Source: Myxococcales bacterium (lineage in GTDB: Bacteria; Myxococcota; Polyangia; Polyangiales; Polyangiaceae). From it: a stretch of 37,556 bases of DNA. The notes under the pieces were generated by a model, which was not told the DNA's origin, searched no databases, and saw nothing but the letters and a program-made list of their open reading frames with translations. Below, piece after piece: positions 15,950-24,120 of the stretch. A program made the translations under genes and the position numbers. Location of the stretch: assembly GCA_003151595.1 (NCBI GenBank), contig PLXW01000017.1, positions 89,288 through 126,843 of the forward strand, in the 5' to 3' direction. Position 1 is the first letter of the stretch; every line of letters begins with the position of its first letter.

Positions 15950-17634
15950 GAGGCCGGCACCCCCAGGAGCGCGCGCACTCCGGCGGACTCGAGGTGGGCG
16001 AGGATCACGATCATGTCGCCCGGTTTACTCCACCCGAGCGCGCGACGGAGAGAGGCGACTTCGCTCGCCGCATCTTCGATGTCGGCGTCACGGAGGCCGC
16101 TTGCGACGAGCTCGGCGCGGAAGAGCGCGCGCATCTCCCCTTCCTTCCGGCCGCGCTGATACCCCGCAAGATCGCGGAGAACGACGAGCGCCGGCTGCTG
16201 CTCGCGGATCAGGCGCGCCGACGCGCGCACGCTGTCGTCGCTTCGATCGCCGCCGTAGCCGCAGAGGATCGCCAGCCGCCCGGCGGGCACGCGGAGCTTC
16301 GCCACGAGCGCGAAGACGTTCGTGAGCCCGTCGGGGTTGTGCGCGAAGTCGATGAGTATCTGAACGCCGCCGAGCTCGACGAGGTTCGACCGCCCCGGGT
16401 TGTCGTCGAACGACGGCTGGAACGAACGAAGCCCGTCGACGATCGCGTCCTCCGCGAAGCCCATGGTCGAGGCCAGCGCCGACGCTCCGAGCGCGTTGGC
16501 GAGGTTGAAGCGCGCCGCGCCGCCGTACGCGATCGGCACTTCGTCGACCTTCGCCAGGACGCGCTCCCCGTCGCGCGTCGATCGCACGAGCGCATCGTCG
16601 CGAAGGAACCAGGCGTCACCGCCGCGCGCCATGTGCGCCACGAGCGCAGGGGCGCGCGGGTCGAGCGAGAAGAACGCGACGGGCGCGCGGTACGACTTCG
16701 CAAGCGCGACGAGCTCGGGATCCTCCGCGTTCAAGACGACGCGCCCGTCAGGGACCACGACGTCGCCGACTACTCCTTTCACGCGCGCCATCGTCGGCAC
16801 ATCCATCACGCCGTAGTGCCCGAGGTGATCCGCCGTGACGTTCGTCACCAGCGCGCCGCACGCTTCCTCCACGGCGAGACCGCGCCGCAAGATCCCGCCG
16901 CGCGCCGTCTCGAGCACCGCGACCTCGGTCTCGCGATCGCGCAGCACCAGCCGGGCGCCCGCGGGCCCCGTGCAGTCGCCGCGATCGACCGCGCGATCGC
17001 CCACCTGCGCAATGTCGGTGGTCGTGCATCCCACGACGAGCCCCGCAAGGCGCGCCATCTTCGCCACGAGGCGCGACGTCGTCGTCTTTCCGTTCGTGCC
17101 GGTCACGAGCACGACCGGGATCGCGCCCAGCTCCGTCCACGGCACGTCGGCGCCGCGCGGGAGCGCATCGATCGCGAACGTTCGCGATCGTTTCCCCATC
17201 CCCAGGGTCACCGCCTCGTCGTCCCACAGAAACGGCACGCCGCGCCGTCGCGCTTCGTCTTCGAGCGCGATCAACGGCGCGTCGCCTCGTGGAACGAACG
17301 CGAGCTCGGAGCGCACTTCGCTCCATGTGCGCGGCGCGTTCCCGGTGAGCACGGCGTTCGCCGCCTCCACCGCCTTGTCCGTCACGTGCGTCGCCAGGAG
17401 AAGCGCGTCGATCCGCGCCGCGAACGTGAAGGTCGCGCCGCCTCGAAAGAAGCGAGCGGCAGGCGCGTCGTACGCCAGCCCCGCCGCCGTCGCGATCCGC
17501 GCGAGCTCTTGCTTCCACGCCCCGAACGCCGCCTCCGGATCATCGCCCGCGTCGAACGCGACCTCGGCGAGCGCCACGGGGACGCGCGCGTAGAGGCTCG
17601 GTCCCATCAGCCGCCACGAATCGACGAGGTGCAT
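15946..17634 (-). CDS. CphA-like Mur ligase lacking the ATP-grasp domain
   Basis: A 562-residue relative of cyanophycin synthetase. The N-terminal GPSLYARVPV (11-20) matches GPSVYAHFPV of the adjacent CphA, so the CphA N-domain is present. The Mur ligase P-loop GTNGKT is at 179-184 here but near 500-505 in CphA, so about 320 residues covering the ATP-grasp module are missing. The rest of the Mur ligase is intact: LETARGGILRRGLAV, VTNVTADHLGHYG, VLIDFAHNPDGL-like LIDFAHNPDG, and CGYGGDRSD. It could add Arg (the Mur ligase role in CphA) to an acceptor made elsewhere, or be accessory. It starts seven bases after the cphA stop and overlaps the DNA ligase start. Confidence 0.88.
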   Translation of the reverse strand: MHLVDSWRLMGPSLYARVPVALAEVAFDAGDDPEAAFGAWKQELARIATAAGLAYDAPAARFFRGGATFTFAARIDALLLATHVTDKAVEAANAVLTGNAPRTWSEVRSELAFVPRGDAPLIALEDEARRRGVPFLWDDEAVTLGMGKRSRTFAIDALPRGADVPWTELGAIPVVLVTGTNGKTTTSRLVAKMARLAGLVVGCTTTDIAQVGDRAVDRGDCTGPAGARLVLRDRETEVAVLETARGGILRRGLAVEEACGALVTNVTADHLGHYGVMDVPTMARVKGVVGDVVVPDGRVVLNAEDPELVALAKSYRAPVAFFSLDPRAPALVAHMARGGDAWFLRDDALVRSTRDGERVLAKVDEVPIAYGGAARFNLANALGASALASTMGFAEDAIVDGLRSFQPSFDDNPGRSNLVELGGVQILIDFAHNPDGLTNVFALVAKLRVPAGRLAILCGYGGDRSDDSVRASARLIREQQPALVVLRDLAGYQRGRKEGEMRALFRAELVASGLRDADIEDAASEVASLRRALGWSKPGDMIVILAHLESAGVRALLGVPAS

Positions 17635-17641
17635 CGCGCGG

Positions 17642-20449
17642 TCAGTCGTCCGTCTCGCGCGCGAGCCGCACGCCGCGTTCGTCTTGAATCAGCGTCTCGC
17701 CCGAGAACGCCTCCTGTGCGCGCAGCCGGCTCACGCTCGGCGACGACGGCTCCTTCGGCGGCGGCGTCGACGCCGGTCGACGCGAGCGCGCCTCGTCCCC
17801 TTCCGACTTGTAATAGATGATCTGCTTCCAGCTTCTCGAGATCATGTCTCCGAACACGAGCAGCAGATCCCCGCGACGCGCCATGCTCAAGGCGGCGCCG
17901 ATGGCCTCTTGCTCGTCGGGGATCACCTGCATGTGCTCCTTCGGATAGCCCTCTTCGAGCAGCGTCTTCTCCAGCATGCGCGGCACTTCGTCGGGCTGTC
18001 TTCCGCGGAGGTCGTCGTCGCGCCGCAAGATCAACCGGTCGAACGCCTTGCCGCCGATGCGCGCGATGTCGCGGATGTCTTCGTCGCGTCTGTCGCCCGG
18101 CGCGGCGAGCACGCAGATGCGGCGCCCGGTGCATTCGAGCTTCGTGATGAGATCGGCCATGGCCTGCACGGCGGCGGCGTTGTGGCCGTAATCGAGGATC
18201 ACCTTGAACGGGTGACCGTCGAAGACGTTCATGCGCCCCGGCGCCTGGAAGTACGTGGCGTCGAACGTGCGGAGCCCCTGGCGAATGTTCTCGGGCTTCA
18301 CGCCGAGCGCGTACGCCATCACGGCGGCGAACATGGCGTTCTGCACGTTGTGGAGCGCCTTGCCTTCGAGCGTCGCCGGGATCAGGTGCGTCCACAGGAG
18401 CGGCTGGTGCGCGCCGCGATCGTAGAGCGTGATCATCTGCCCGTTGATCCCCTCCTCGAGGACGACGGCCAGCCCTCCGGCGCGAATGTGCTCGCGAACG
18501 AGCTCGTGGCGCGGGTTCGTCGTGACGTACGCGATGCGCGTGGCCTTCGTGTGGTCGGCCATCTTGAGGCAGTGGAGATCGTCGGCGTTCAGGACGACGC
18601 AGTCGCGCGCCACCTCGACCACGATCCGCTTCACCTCCGCCAGCCGCTCGAGCGTCTCCACGCCGGCGAGCCCGAGGTGATCGGCCGTCACGTTGAGCAC
18701 GGCGCCGACGTTGCAGCTGCGATACCCCATGCCCGCGCGTAGAAGCCCGCCGCGCGCCGTCTCGAGCACGGCGGTGTCGACCACCGGATCGCGCAAGACC
18801 ATCCGCGCCGACTGCGGTCCGGTCATGTCGCCGGAGACGGTGCGCACGCCGTCGATGTAGATGCCGTCGGTGGTCGCGAGCCCCACGGTCTGCCCGGCCA
18901 TCTTCTGGATGTGCGCGAGCATGCGGCACGTGGTCGTCTTGCCGTTCGTTCCGGTGATCGCGCAGATCGGGATCTGACTCGGCGTCCCCTTCGGAAAGAG
19001 CATGTCGATGACCGGGCCGGCGACGTCGCGCGGTTTCCCTTCGGTCGGCGCGACGTGCATGCGAAAGCCCGGCGCCGCGTTCACCTCGCAGATGCCGCCG
19101 CCGACTTCGCGGTAGCTCTGCGTGATGTCGGGAGTGATGAAGTCGACGCCGATGACGTCGAGGCCGATGGCCTTCGACGCGCGCACGGCCATGTCGAGGT
19201 TGTCGGGGTGCACTTGATCGGTGAGATCGATCGCGGTGCCGCCCGTCGAGAGGTTGCCGGTCGAGCGCAGATAGAAGATCTCGCCCTTCGGAAGCACCGT
19301 GTCGCGCGTCGCGCTCTTCAGCGACATCAAGCGCTCGGCTTGATCGTCGAGCTCGATGCGCGTGAGCACCTTCTCGTGACCGATGCCGCGGCGCGGGTCG
19401 GAGTTCACCACGTCGACCAGCTGCGCGATCGTCCGCTCCCCATCGCCCACGACGTGGCCCGGGACGCGCTTGGCGACCGCCACGAGCTCGCCGTTCACCA
19501 CGAGCATCCGGTGGTCGAACCCCTTCAAGTAGTTTTCGACGATGACCGTGCGCGCATGCTCGCGCGCCTTCTCGAACGCGACCTTCACCTGCTCGGCGTT
19601 CACGATGTCGAGCGTCACGCCGCGCCCGTGGTTCGCGTCGAGCGGCTTCACCACCACCGGATACCCGAGGCGCTCGGCCGCGCGCACGGCTTGCTCCACG
19701 CTCTTGACGGTTCGCTGCCTGGGCACCGGTAGCCCGAGATCGCCGAGGATGCGGTTCGTCTCCTCTTTGTCCGACGCGATCTCGACGGCGATGTGGCGCG
19801 TCTCGGACGTGACCGTCGCCTGGATGCGCTTCTGGTACCGCCCGTGCCCGAACTGCACGAGGCTGTAGTCGTTCAAGCGGAGCCACGGGATGTCGCGCTC
19901 CTCGGCAGCACGCACGAGCGAACCGGTCGACGGCCCGAGCTGGCGGCGCTGCGCGAAGTCGATGAGGTCGCGAAGCTCGGCTTTGAAGTCGAACTTCGGA
20001 TCGGTGACCCCTTCGGGGCGCAGCTCGATCGGGAGCAAGTGATGGAGCAGCTTCAGCCCCAGGTCTCCCGCCGCTTCACCGACGCGCTCTTCTTCGTACT
20101 CGTAGACGACGTTGTAGTGCCCGTCCTGCGCGTCGTCCGCGCTCCGCGTTCGCCCGAACGAGACGTTCGCGCCCGTGAGCTGCTGAAGCTCGATCGATAC
20201 GTGCTCGAGCACGTGACCGAGCCACGTCCCTTCGTCCTCCTTCAGCCGCCGCACGAACCCGCCCGCTTCGCCGTACGAGCACGTGTGCTGCTGGAGCGAC
20301 GGAATCGCCGCGAGCAAGCCGTCGTTGAACCCGTCGATCTTCGCGCTGGGCCACGCCTCGAGCTTCCCGAGATCGACCACGAGGCGCATGACGGGGAAAT
20401 GCGCATAGACGCTGGGCCCGCGAAAAATGCGCTGCTCGAGGATCTTCAT
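17642..20449 (-). CDS. cphA: Cyanophycin synthetase
   Basis: CphA makes cyanophycin, a poly-Asp backbone with Arg side chains, from Asp, Arg and ATP. The 935-residue protein has the N-domain (1-165, FRGPSVYAHFPVMRLVV), then the ATP-grasp domain (about 210-470) with GHGRYQKRIQA and Lys268 in VVVKPLDANHGRGV, which adds Asp. The Mur ligase domain follows (about 485-870) with P-loop GTNGKTTT at 500 onward and TADHLG, which adds Arg. A tail of about 60 residues after YYKSEGDEARSRR is Pro/Ser-rich and charged, longer than usual for the family. ATG 20449 has GAGG very close (spacing about two bases). A hairpin precedes it, and a tandem repeat array fills the gap to cphB. Confidence 0.96.
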   Translation of the reverse strand: MKILEQRIFRGPSVYAHFPVMRLVVDLGKLEAWPSAKIDGFNDGLLAAIPSLQQHTCSYGEAGGFVRRLKEDEGTWLGHVLEHVSIELQQLTGANVSFGRTRSADDAQDGHYNVVYEYEEERVGEAAGDLGLKLLHHLLPIELRPEGVTDPKFDFKAELRDLIDFAQRRQLGPSTGSLVRAAEERDIPWLRLNDYSLVQFGHGRYQKRIQATVTSETRHIAVEIASDKEETNRILGDLGLPVPRQRTVKSVEQAVRAAERLGYPVVVKPLDANHGRGVTLDIVNAEQVKVAFEKAREHARTVIVENYLKGFDHRMLVVNGELVAVAKRVPGHVVGDGERTIAQLVDVVNSDPRRGIGHEKVLTRIELDDQAERLMSLKSATRDTVLPKGEIFYLRSTGNLSTGGTAIDLTDQVHPDNLDMAVRASKAIGLDVIGVDFITPDITQSYREVGGGICEVNAAPGFRMHVAPTEGKPRDVAGPVIDMLFPKGTPSQIPICAITGTNGKTTTCRMLAHIQKMAGQTVGLATTDGIYIDGVRTVSGDMTGPQSARMVLRDPVVDTAVLETARGGLLRAGMGYRSCNVGAVLNVTADHLGLAGVETLERLAEVKRIVVEVARDCVVLNADDLHCLKMADHTKATRIAYVTTNPRHELVREHIRAGGLAVVLEEGINGQMITLYDRGAHQPLLWTHLIPATLEGKALHNVQNAMFAAVMAYALGVKPENIRQGLRTFDATYFQAPGRMNVFDGHPFKVILDYGHNAAAVQAMADLITKLECTGRRICVLAAPGDRRDEDIRDIARIGGKAFDRLILRRDDDLRGRQPDEVPRMLEKTLLEEGYPKEHMQVIPDEQEAIGAALSMARRGDLLLVFGDMISRSWKQIIYYKSEGDEARSRRPASTPPPKEPSSPSVSRLRAQEAFSGETLIQDERGVRLARETDD

Positions 20450-20455
20450 TCCTCA

Positions 20456-20475
20456 CAGCGTCAGCCGTCACGCTG
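20456..20475 (-). other. Small hairpin in the cphA leader
   Basis: CAGCGT (20456-20461) pairs with ACGCTG (20470-20475) around an eight-base loop. It ends seven bases before the cphA ATG, so on the transcript it lies next to the initiation site and could affect translation. No terminator-like T-run follows. Confidence 0.35.
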
Positions 20476-20503
20476 GAGCTTGTCCAGAGGCAAGCGACCC
20501 GGC

Positions 20504-20839
20504 GATACGAGGTGTGGAGCCGGCCTTGCGCGCTACCGGCGCCCATTGTCGGCGTGTGAAGAGGGAGTGTCGGCGTACCACGACGAAGATCCGCTCGAAC
20601 GACACGCCGGTACGGGGTGTGAAGGCGATCTGTCGCGCAATCAACGCCTTCGCACGGCGTGTGAAGACGGTCGATCGCGCCCCCGGCGCCTCGGTACGGC
20701 GGATGAACGCCGTGACACGCGCAGATCACGTCCCGGTACGACGAGCGAAGGTCGTCAAACGCGCAACTGCCGTCCTGACACGTCGAGTCCTGGTCGTGAC
20801 ACGCGCGACCGACGGTTCGGTACGACGTACCGACGCCCT
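20504..20839. repeat. Degenerate 21/42-bp tandem repeat array between cphB and cphA
   Basis: The 388-bp gap 20450-20837 has no credible gene but is mostly tandem repeat. Units of 42 bp start at 20504, 20609, 20651, 20693, 20735 and 20777; a 63-bp unit starts at 20546; a partial unit at 20819 reaches the cphB stop. Each 42-bp unit is two 21-bp halves: half A resembles GGTACGGCGTGTGAAG, and half B contains a core like ACGCGCAA and ends near CGCCT. The 63-bp unit is A-A-B, so the base period is 21 bp (two helical turns). Unit 20693 has ACGGCG/CGCCGT arms in half A and unit 20735 has ACGAC/GTCGT at the same place, hinting at hairpins with a compensatory change. The role is unknown. Confidence 0.8.
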
Positions 20840-21674
20840 AGGTCGCCGGCGGAGGCTTCGCTTCGCGCGTCTCGAGGTCGAATGTCCCCCCTTCGGTGAG
20901 GACATGAAGGCGGATGTTCGTCATGCACAGCGGGCGGCCGTCGTCGGTCGTCGCGATCGACGAGTGACCCATGGCGCTGGCATCGACCAACGTGACGGCA
21001 CCCGAGCCGATGACCTCGATCTTCCGCGTCGGATCGATGAAGGCGGCCGTGTCTTCGTCGAGACCGATGCCGATGGCGAACGGGTTGTACGCCAGCGCCG
21101 TGAGGAGGCGGCCGATGCGATCGCGCTGCGTGAAGTGCTGGTCGATGATGACCCGGTTCGTGAGACCGAAGCCGGGCGCGAGCGTGGCCTTGCCGACGGA
21201 GGGCGTGGGGCCTTCGGCGCCGCTGGCGATCATGTGCTCGGAAAGGATCGCGGCGCCGGCCGACGTTCCGCCCACGGCGACGCCTCGCGCGTTCGCCCGC
21301 CGGATCGCTTTGGCGACGGGCGTGCCGCCGAGGATGCTCGAGATGCGGAGCTGGTTGCCGCCGGTGAGGAAGATGCCCGTCGCGCGATCGAGCTCGGCGA
21401 GCCAGTCTTCGCGTGACGTGTCGCTCCGCTCGGCGAAGGCGATGGCGCCTGCCGACTTCACGCCGAGCCCGCGGAACAGCTTCTCGTAGCGCTCGCCCGT
21501 GTCGGGGAGGACCGACGCCGTGGGGAGGATGGCGATGATCGCCTGCTCGCCCCCGGACACTTCGACGAAGCGGCGAAGGATCTCGGCGGGGCCGACTTTG
21601 TCCTCCGCGCCGCCGACGGCGACGATGAATCCGCGTTTCTTTTCCTGCTCTACTTTCGCGGGGCTCAAGCTCAC
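20838..21674 (-). CDS. cphB: Cyanophycinase
   Basis: CphB is a serine-type exopeptidase that releases beta-Asp-Arg dipeptides from cyanophycin. The 278-residue product shows the peptidase S51 signature: the nucleophile Ser138 in GGTSAGAAILSEHMI, His180 in VIIDQHFTQRDR, and FLTGGNQLRI. These align, with an offset of six, to the Ser132 and His174 recalled for the Synechocystis enzyme. IGIGLDEDTAAFI is also typical. No signal peptide is visible, so it acts on intracellular granules. The start is GTG 21674 with TAGGAG just upstream, formed partly by the iadA stop (TAG, 21681-21683), so the pair is translationally coupled. Downstream lies the repeat array, then cphA. Confidence 0.96.
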   Translation of the reverse strand: MSLSPAKVEQEKKRGFIVAVGGAEDKVGPAEILRRFVEVSGGEQAIIAILPTASVLPDTGERYEKLFRGLGVKSAGAIAFAERSDTSREDWLAELDRATGIFLTGGNQLRISSILGGTPVAKAIRRANARGVAVGGTSAGAAILSEHMIASGAEGPTPSVGKATLAPGFGLTNRVIIDQHFTQRDRIGRLLTALAYNPFAIGIGLDEDTAAFIDPTRKIEVIGSGAVTLVDASAMGHSSIATTDDGRPLCMTNIRLHVLTEGGTFDLETREAKPPPAT

Positions 21675-21680
21675 TGACTC

Positions 21681-22841
21681 CTACTCGAAGCGCCCCGGCC
21701 GCACCACTTTCCCCGCACGAACCATCCACGCGCCGCGCGCCATCACCTCCGCGAGGTGCGCCTCGCCGTCGAGCACCACCAGGTCCGCGTCGGCGCCGGC
21801 CGCGATGCGCCCCTTGGCGTGGAAGCGAAAGAGCGTGGCCACGTTCGAGGTGAAGACGGGGAGCACGTCGGCGAGCGCGTGGCCGCGGGCGAGGAGCGCG
21901 CGAAGCGTCTCGAGGAGCGCTGTCGATTGGCCGATGCCCATGGCGACGATGCGACCGTCGGCGTCGAACGTCGGGAGGCAGCCGCCGCCGTCGCTGCTGC
22001 ACGTGAGGCGCGAGCGATCGAGACCGGCAGAGAAGTAGCGCGCGATCGCGTCGGGGGCCGAGAGGCCGGGGTCGTCCGGCTCGACGGGGAAAGCGGTGAC
22101 GTCGATGTGAACGCCGCGGGCCGTGATCGCCAGCGCCTCGTCGAACAGCGCGCGCTGGCGGTTCACGTGCGTCGGATGAAACACGCGCGCGGGGATCTCG
22201 GTCGTATCGAGCGCGCGACGGACGAGATCGAGCCCGCGCGGACCGTCGCCCAGGTGGAGATGAACGAGCCCCGCCTTGCCGCTCATCATGCCGGCGACGT
22301 GCGCATCGGACGCGACGCGCGCCAGCTCGTCGAGCGTCGGCTGCGACGAGCGGTGACAGCTGAGCGCGAGCTCGCCGACGCCGACGATCGGATCGACGAA
22401 CAGGATGTCGCTCCGCACCGAGCCGGTGAGCGTCTGCAGCGGAAGCTCGTAGCTCCCCGTGTAGCAATACGCGCTGATCCCTTCTTCGCGCAGCCCGAGC
22501 GTCCGCGCGACGAGCGACGCGATCGTGCGGGTCGTGCCGTCCGTTCCGAGCAGCCCTATGCACGTCGTGACGCCGGCGAGCGTGAGCGACGAGAGCGCCA
22601 GCGGGGGAACGCGCGACGCCGGCCCCGATTCGCCGCCACCGCCCGTCACGTGAACGTGCGCGTCGATGAGCCCGGGAACGAGCCGGCGCCCGCCGAGATC
22701 CACTTCGACGACACCGAGCGCCGGCGGAAGCGCGGGAAGGCTCGGCCCGACGGCGAGGATCCGTTCACCCGCGATCAACACATCGACGCGACCCAGCGGC
22801 GCCGGCGCGTAGACCTCGGCGCCGCGAAGGAGCGTGAGCAC
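21681..22841 (-). CDS. iadA: Beta-aspartyl (isoaspartyl) dipeptidase, IadA type
   Basis: This amidohydrolase would split the beta-Asp-Arg made by cyanophycinase into Asp and Arg. The 386-residue product carries His62 and His64 in DAHVHVTGGGGE, His196 in LVHLHLGDG, His225 in FHPTHVNRQ, and Asp284 in TCSSDGGG, which match the metal ligands known from E. coli IadA. At the position of the carbamylated lysine (Lys162 in E. coli, 39 residues before the third His) this protein has Glu157 (VGVGELALSCHRSS). The start is GTG 22841. A 7-bp stem hairpin lies just upstream. It directly precedes cphB. The substrate is inferred from the locus. Confidence 0.92.
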   Translation of the reverse strand: MLTLLRGAEVYAPAPLGRVDVLIAGERILAVGPSLPALPPALGVVEVDLGGRRLVPGLIDAHVHVTGGGGESGPASRVPPLALSSLTLAGVTTCIGLLGTDGTTRTIASLVARTLGLREEGISAYCYTGSYELPLQTLTGSVRSDILFVDPIVGVGELALSCHRSSQPTLDELARVASDAHVAGMMSGKAGLVHLHLGDGPRGLDLVRRALDTTEIPARVFHPTHVNRQRALFDEALAITARGVHIDVTAFPVEPDDPGLSAPDAIARYFSAGLDRSRLTCSSDGGGCLPTFDADGRIVAMGIGQSTALLETLRALLARGHALADVLPVFTSNVATLFRFHAKGRIAAGADADLVVLDGEAHLAEVMARGAWMVRAGKVVRPGRFE

Positions 22842-22845
22842 GAGC

Positions 22846-22870
22846 CCACGCTACCAGCGTACCAGCGTGG
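22846..22870 (-). other. Hairpin between the NHL-protein gene and iadA
   Basis: CCACGCT (22846-22852) pairs with AGCGTGG (22864-22870) around an 11-base loop, inside the 38-bp gap between the NHL-protein stop and the iadA start. No T-run follows, so it is not a clear terminator. It may mark a boundary or tune iadA initiation. Confidence 0.35.
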
Positions 22871-22879
22871 CCGCTCGCT

Positions 22880-24064
22880 TCAGGATCCGATCTTCACGCG
22901 CACGACGCCGTCGTCGTGAACGACCCACAGCTGCCCGTCGGGACCGAACGCGAGATCGCGCGCGCTCTTCCATCGCCGTTCGAGGCGCCCCTTGGCGTGG
23001 CCGTCGTGATCGTAGACGTCGATGTCGTCGCCGTTGGTCGCGAAGAGTCGACCGCCGGGATCGATGGCCAGGCCGCGCGGGGCGTAGCCGCGATGGAAGT
23101 AACCGAGCGCCTCGCCGCTCCCGCCGATGCGGGTCACGGGGCGCGCGTGCGCGTCGACCTCGACCACGACCCCTTCGTACATGTGCGGTTCGAACAGATT
23201 CCCCGCGCCGTCGATCGCGATCCGATCGCTCGTGTCGTGCTCCCAGTCCGCGCTCTCCGGAAACGTCGCCAGCGTGTGCCCGCTCGCGTCCATCTTCACG
23301 ATGGCGTAGACGTTCGGATCCGTGCACGCGCTCACCACGAAGATCTGTCCGGTCTGGTCGAGCGTGATGTCGCGGTAACAGGTGTGCGGGTAGTGATGCG
23401 GCACCTTGATGAGCTGCTTGCCGCTCGTGGCGTCGTAGGCGATCAGGTCGTACCCCATCGACACCCAGACGCGCCCTTTGCGATCGACGGCCAGCCCCTG
23501 CGCCGTTCCGATGTCGTCGCTCGCCGGTCCATGAGGCGGGTTCGTGGTCTCCGATCGGAACGACGACACGAACGCGCCAGTCTCGTCGAAGCGCTGCACG
23601 CGCCCGGTGTGATCGACGACGTACCCGAACCCTTGCGCGTCGACCGCGACGTAGATCGCGTGATCGAACGCGCCGGGCTCGCCCCCCTGGTGGTGAAGAG
23701 AGAGCGTGACCGAGGTTGGGACGAGCGACGGATCGACCGGCGTCGGCGTGACCACGGGAACGGGCGCGGGCTCCACGGGCACGGGCACGGGCACGACCGC
23801 GACCGGCGGCTGCACCGGGCTCTCGGGGTGCGAGCGCGCGTTGTCGGCCGCGCGGTTCAACGCGAACCACACCATCGCGCACCCCACGATCACCGAGACC
23901 CCGATGATCGCCATCAGCCGTGGGTTCTCGCCGACGTCAGCGGGGAGCACGGGGGGAAGAGGCGGGGGCGCGTCCTCTGCGCCGCAGAAGCGACAGACCA
24001 GCGCCGAGCCATCCGCGGGACGCGTCAGCGGCGCTCCACAGCGACTGCACAGCGGCACGCCCAT
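22880..24064 (-). CDS. Zinc-ribbon membrane protein with NHL-type beta-propeller
   Basis: A 394-residue protein of unknown role. It opens with a zinc ribbon (CSRC at 6-9 and CRFC at 24-27). One membrane helix follows (about 50-69, LMAIIGVSVIVGCAMVWFAL), then a Pro/Val-rich spacer (about 80-118, PVPVPVEPAPVPVV), then a repeated six-bladed-type NHL/SMP-30-like propeller (about 125-390) with recurring motifs such as GLAVDRKGRVWVS, DITLDQTGQIFVVS, IAIDGAGNLF, GLAIDPGGRLFATN and DLAFGPDGQLWVV. The topology would place the ribbon in the cytoplasm and the propeller in the periplasm, perhaps sensing or binding partners. It is the first gene of the leftward run that contains the cyanophycin genes, but a shared function is not evident. 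Confidence 0.82.
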   Translation of the reverse strand: MGVPLCSRCGAPLTRPADGSALVCRFCGAEDAPPPLPPVLPADVGENPRLMAIIGVSVIVGCAMVWFALNRAADNARSHPESPVQPPVAVVPVPVPVEPAPVPVVTPTPVDPSLVPTSVTLSLHHQGGEPGAFDHAIYVAVDAQGFGYVVDHTGRVQRFDETGAFVSSFRSETTNPPHGPASDDIGTAQGLAVDRKGRVWVSMGYDLIAYDATSGKQLIKVPHHYPHTCYRDITLDQTGQIFVVSACTDPNVYAIVKMDASGHTLATFPESADWEHDTSDRIAIDGAGNLFEPHMYEGVVVEVDAHARPVTRIGGSGEALGYFHRGYAPRGLAIDPGGRLFATNGDDIDVYDHDGHAKGRLERRWKSARDLAFGPDGQLWVVHDDGVVRVKIGS

Positions 24065-24120
24065 CGCCGCATCGTCGCACGCGCCGCATTTTTCTGTACC
24101 CTCCTTCGCGGAGCGCTCGC

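Noticed and set aside
15763..17820. 685-residue open frame on the plus strand opposite the Mur ligase-like gene
   Set aside because: The composition is that of an antisense frame and it has no start-site support.
20076..20729. Minus-strand frame with repeated DRLHTPY-like heptads over the repeat array
   Set aside because: The periodic peptide follows from the 21-bp DNA repeat (a multiple of three). It runs on inside cphA in the wrong frame, and no ribosome site is seen.
20504..20839. CRISPR array
   Set aside because: The repeats are contiguous and degenerate, with no unique spacers of constant length and no cas genes.
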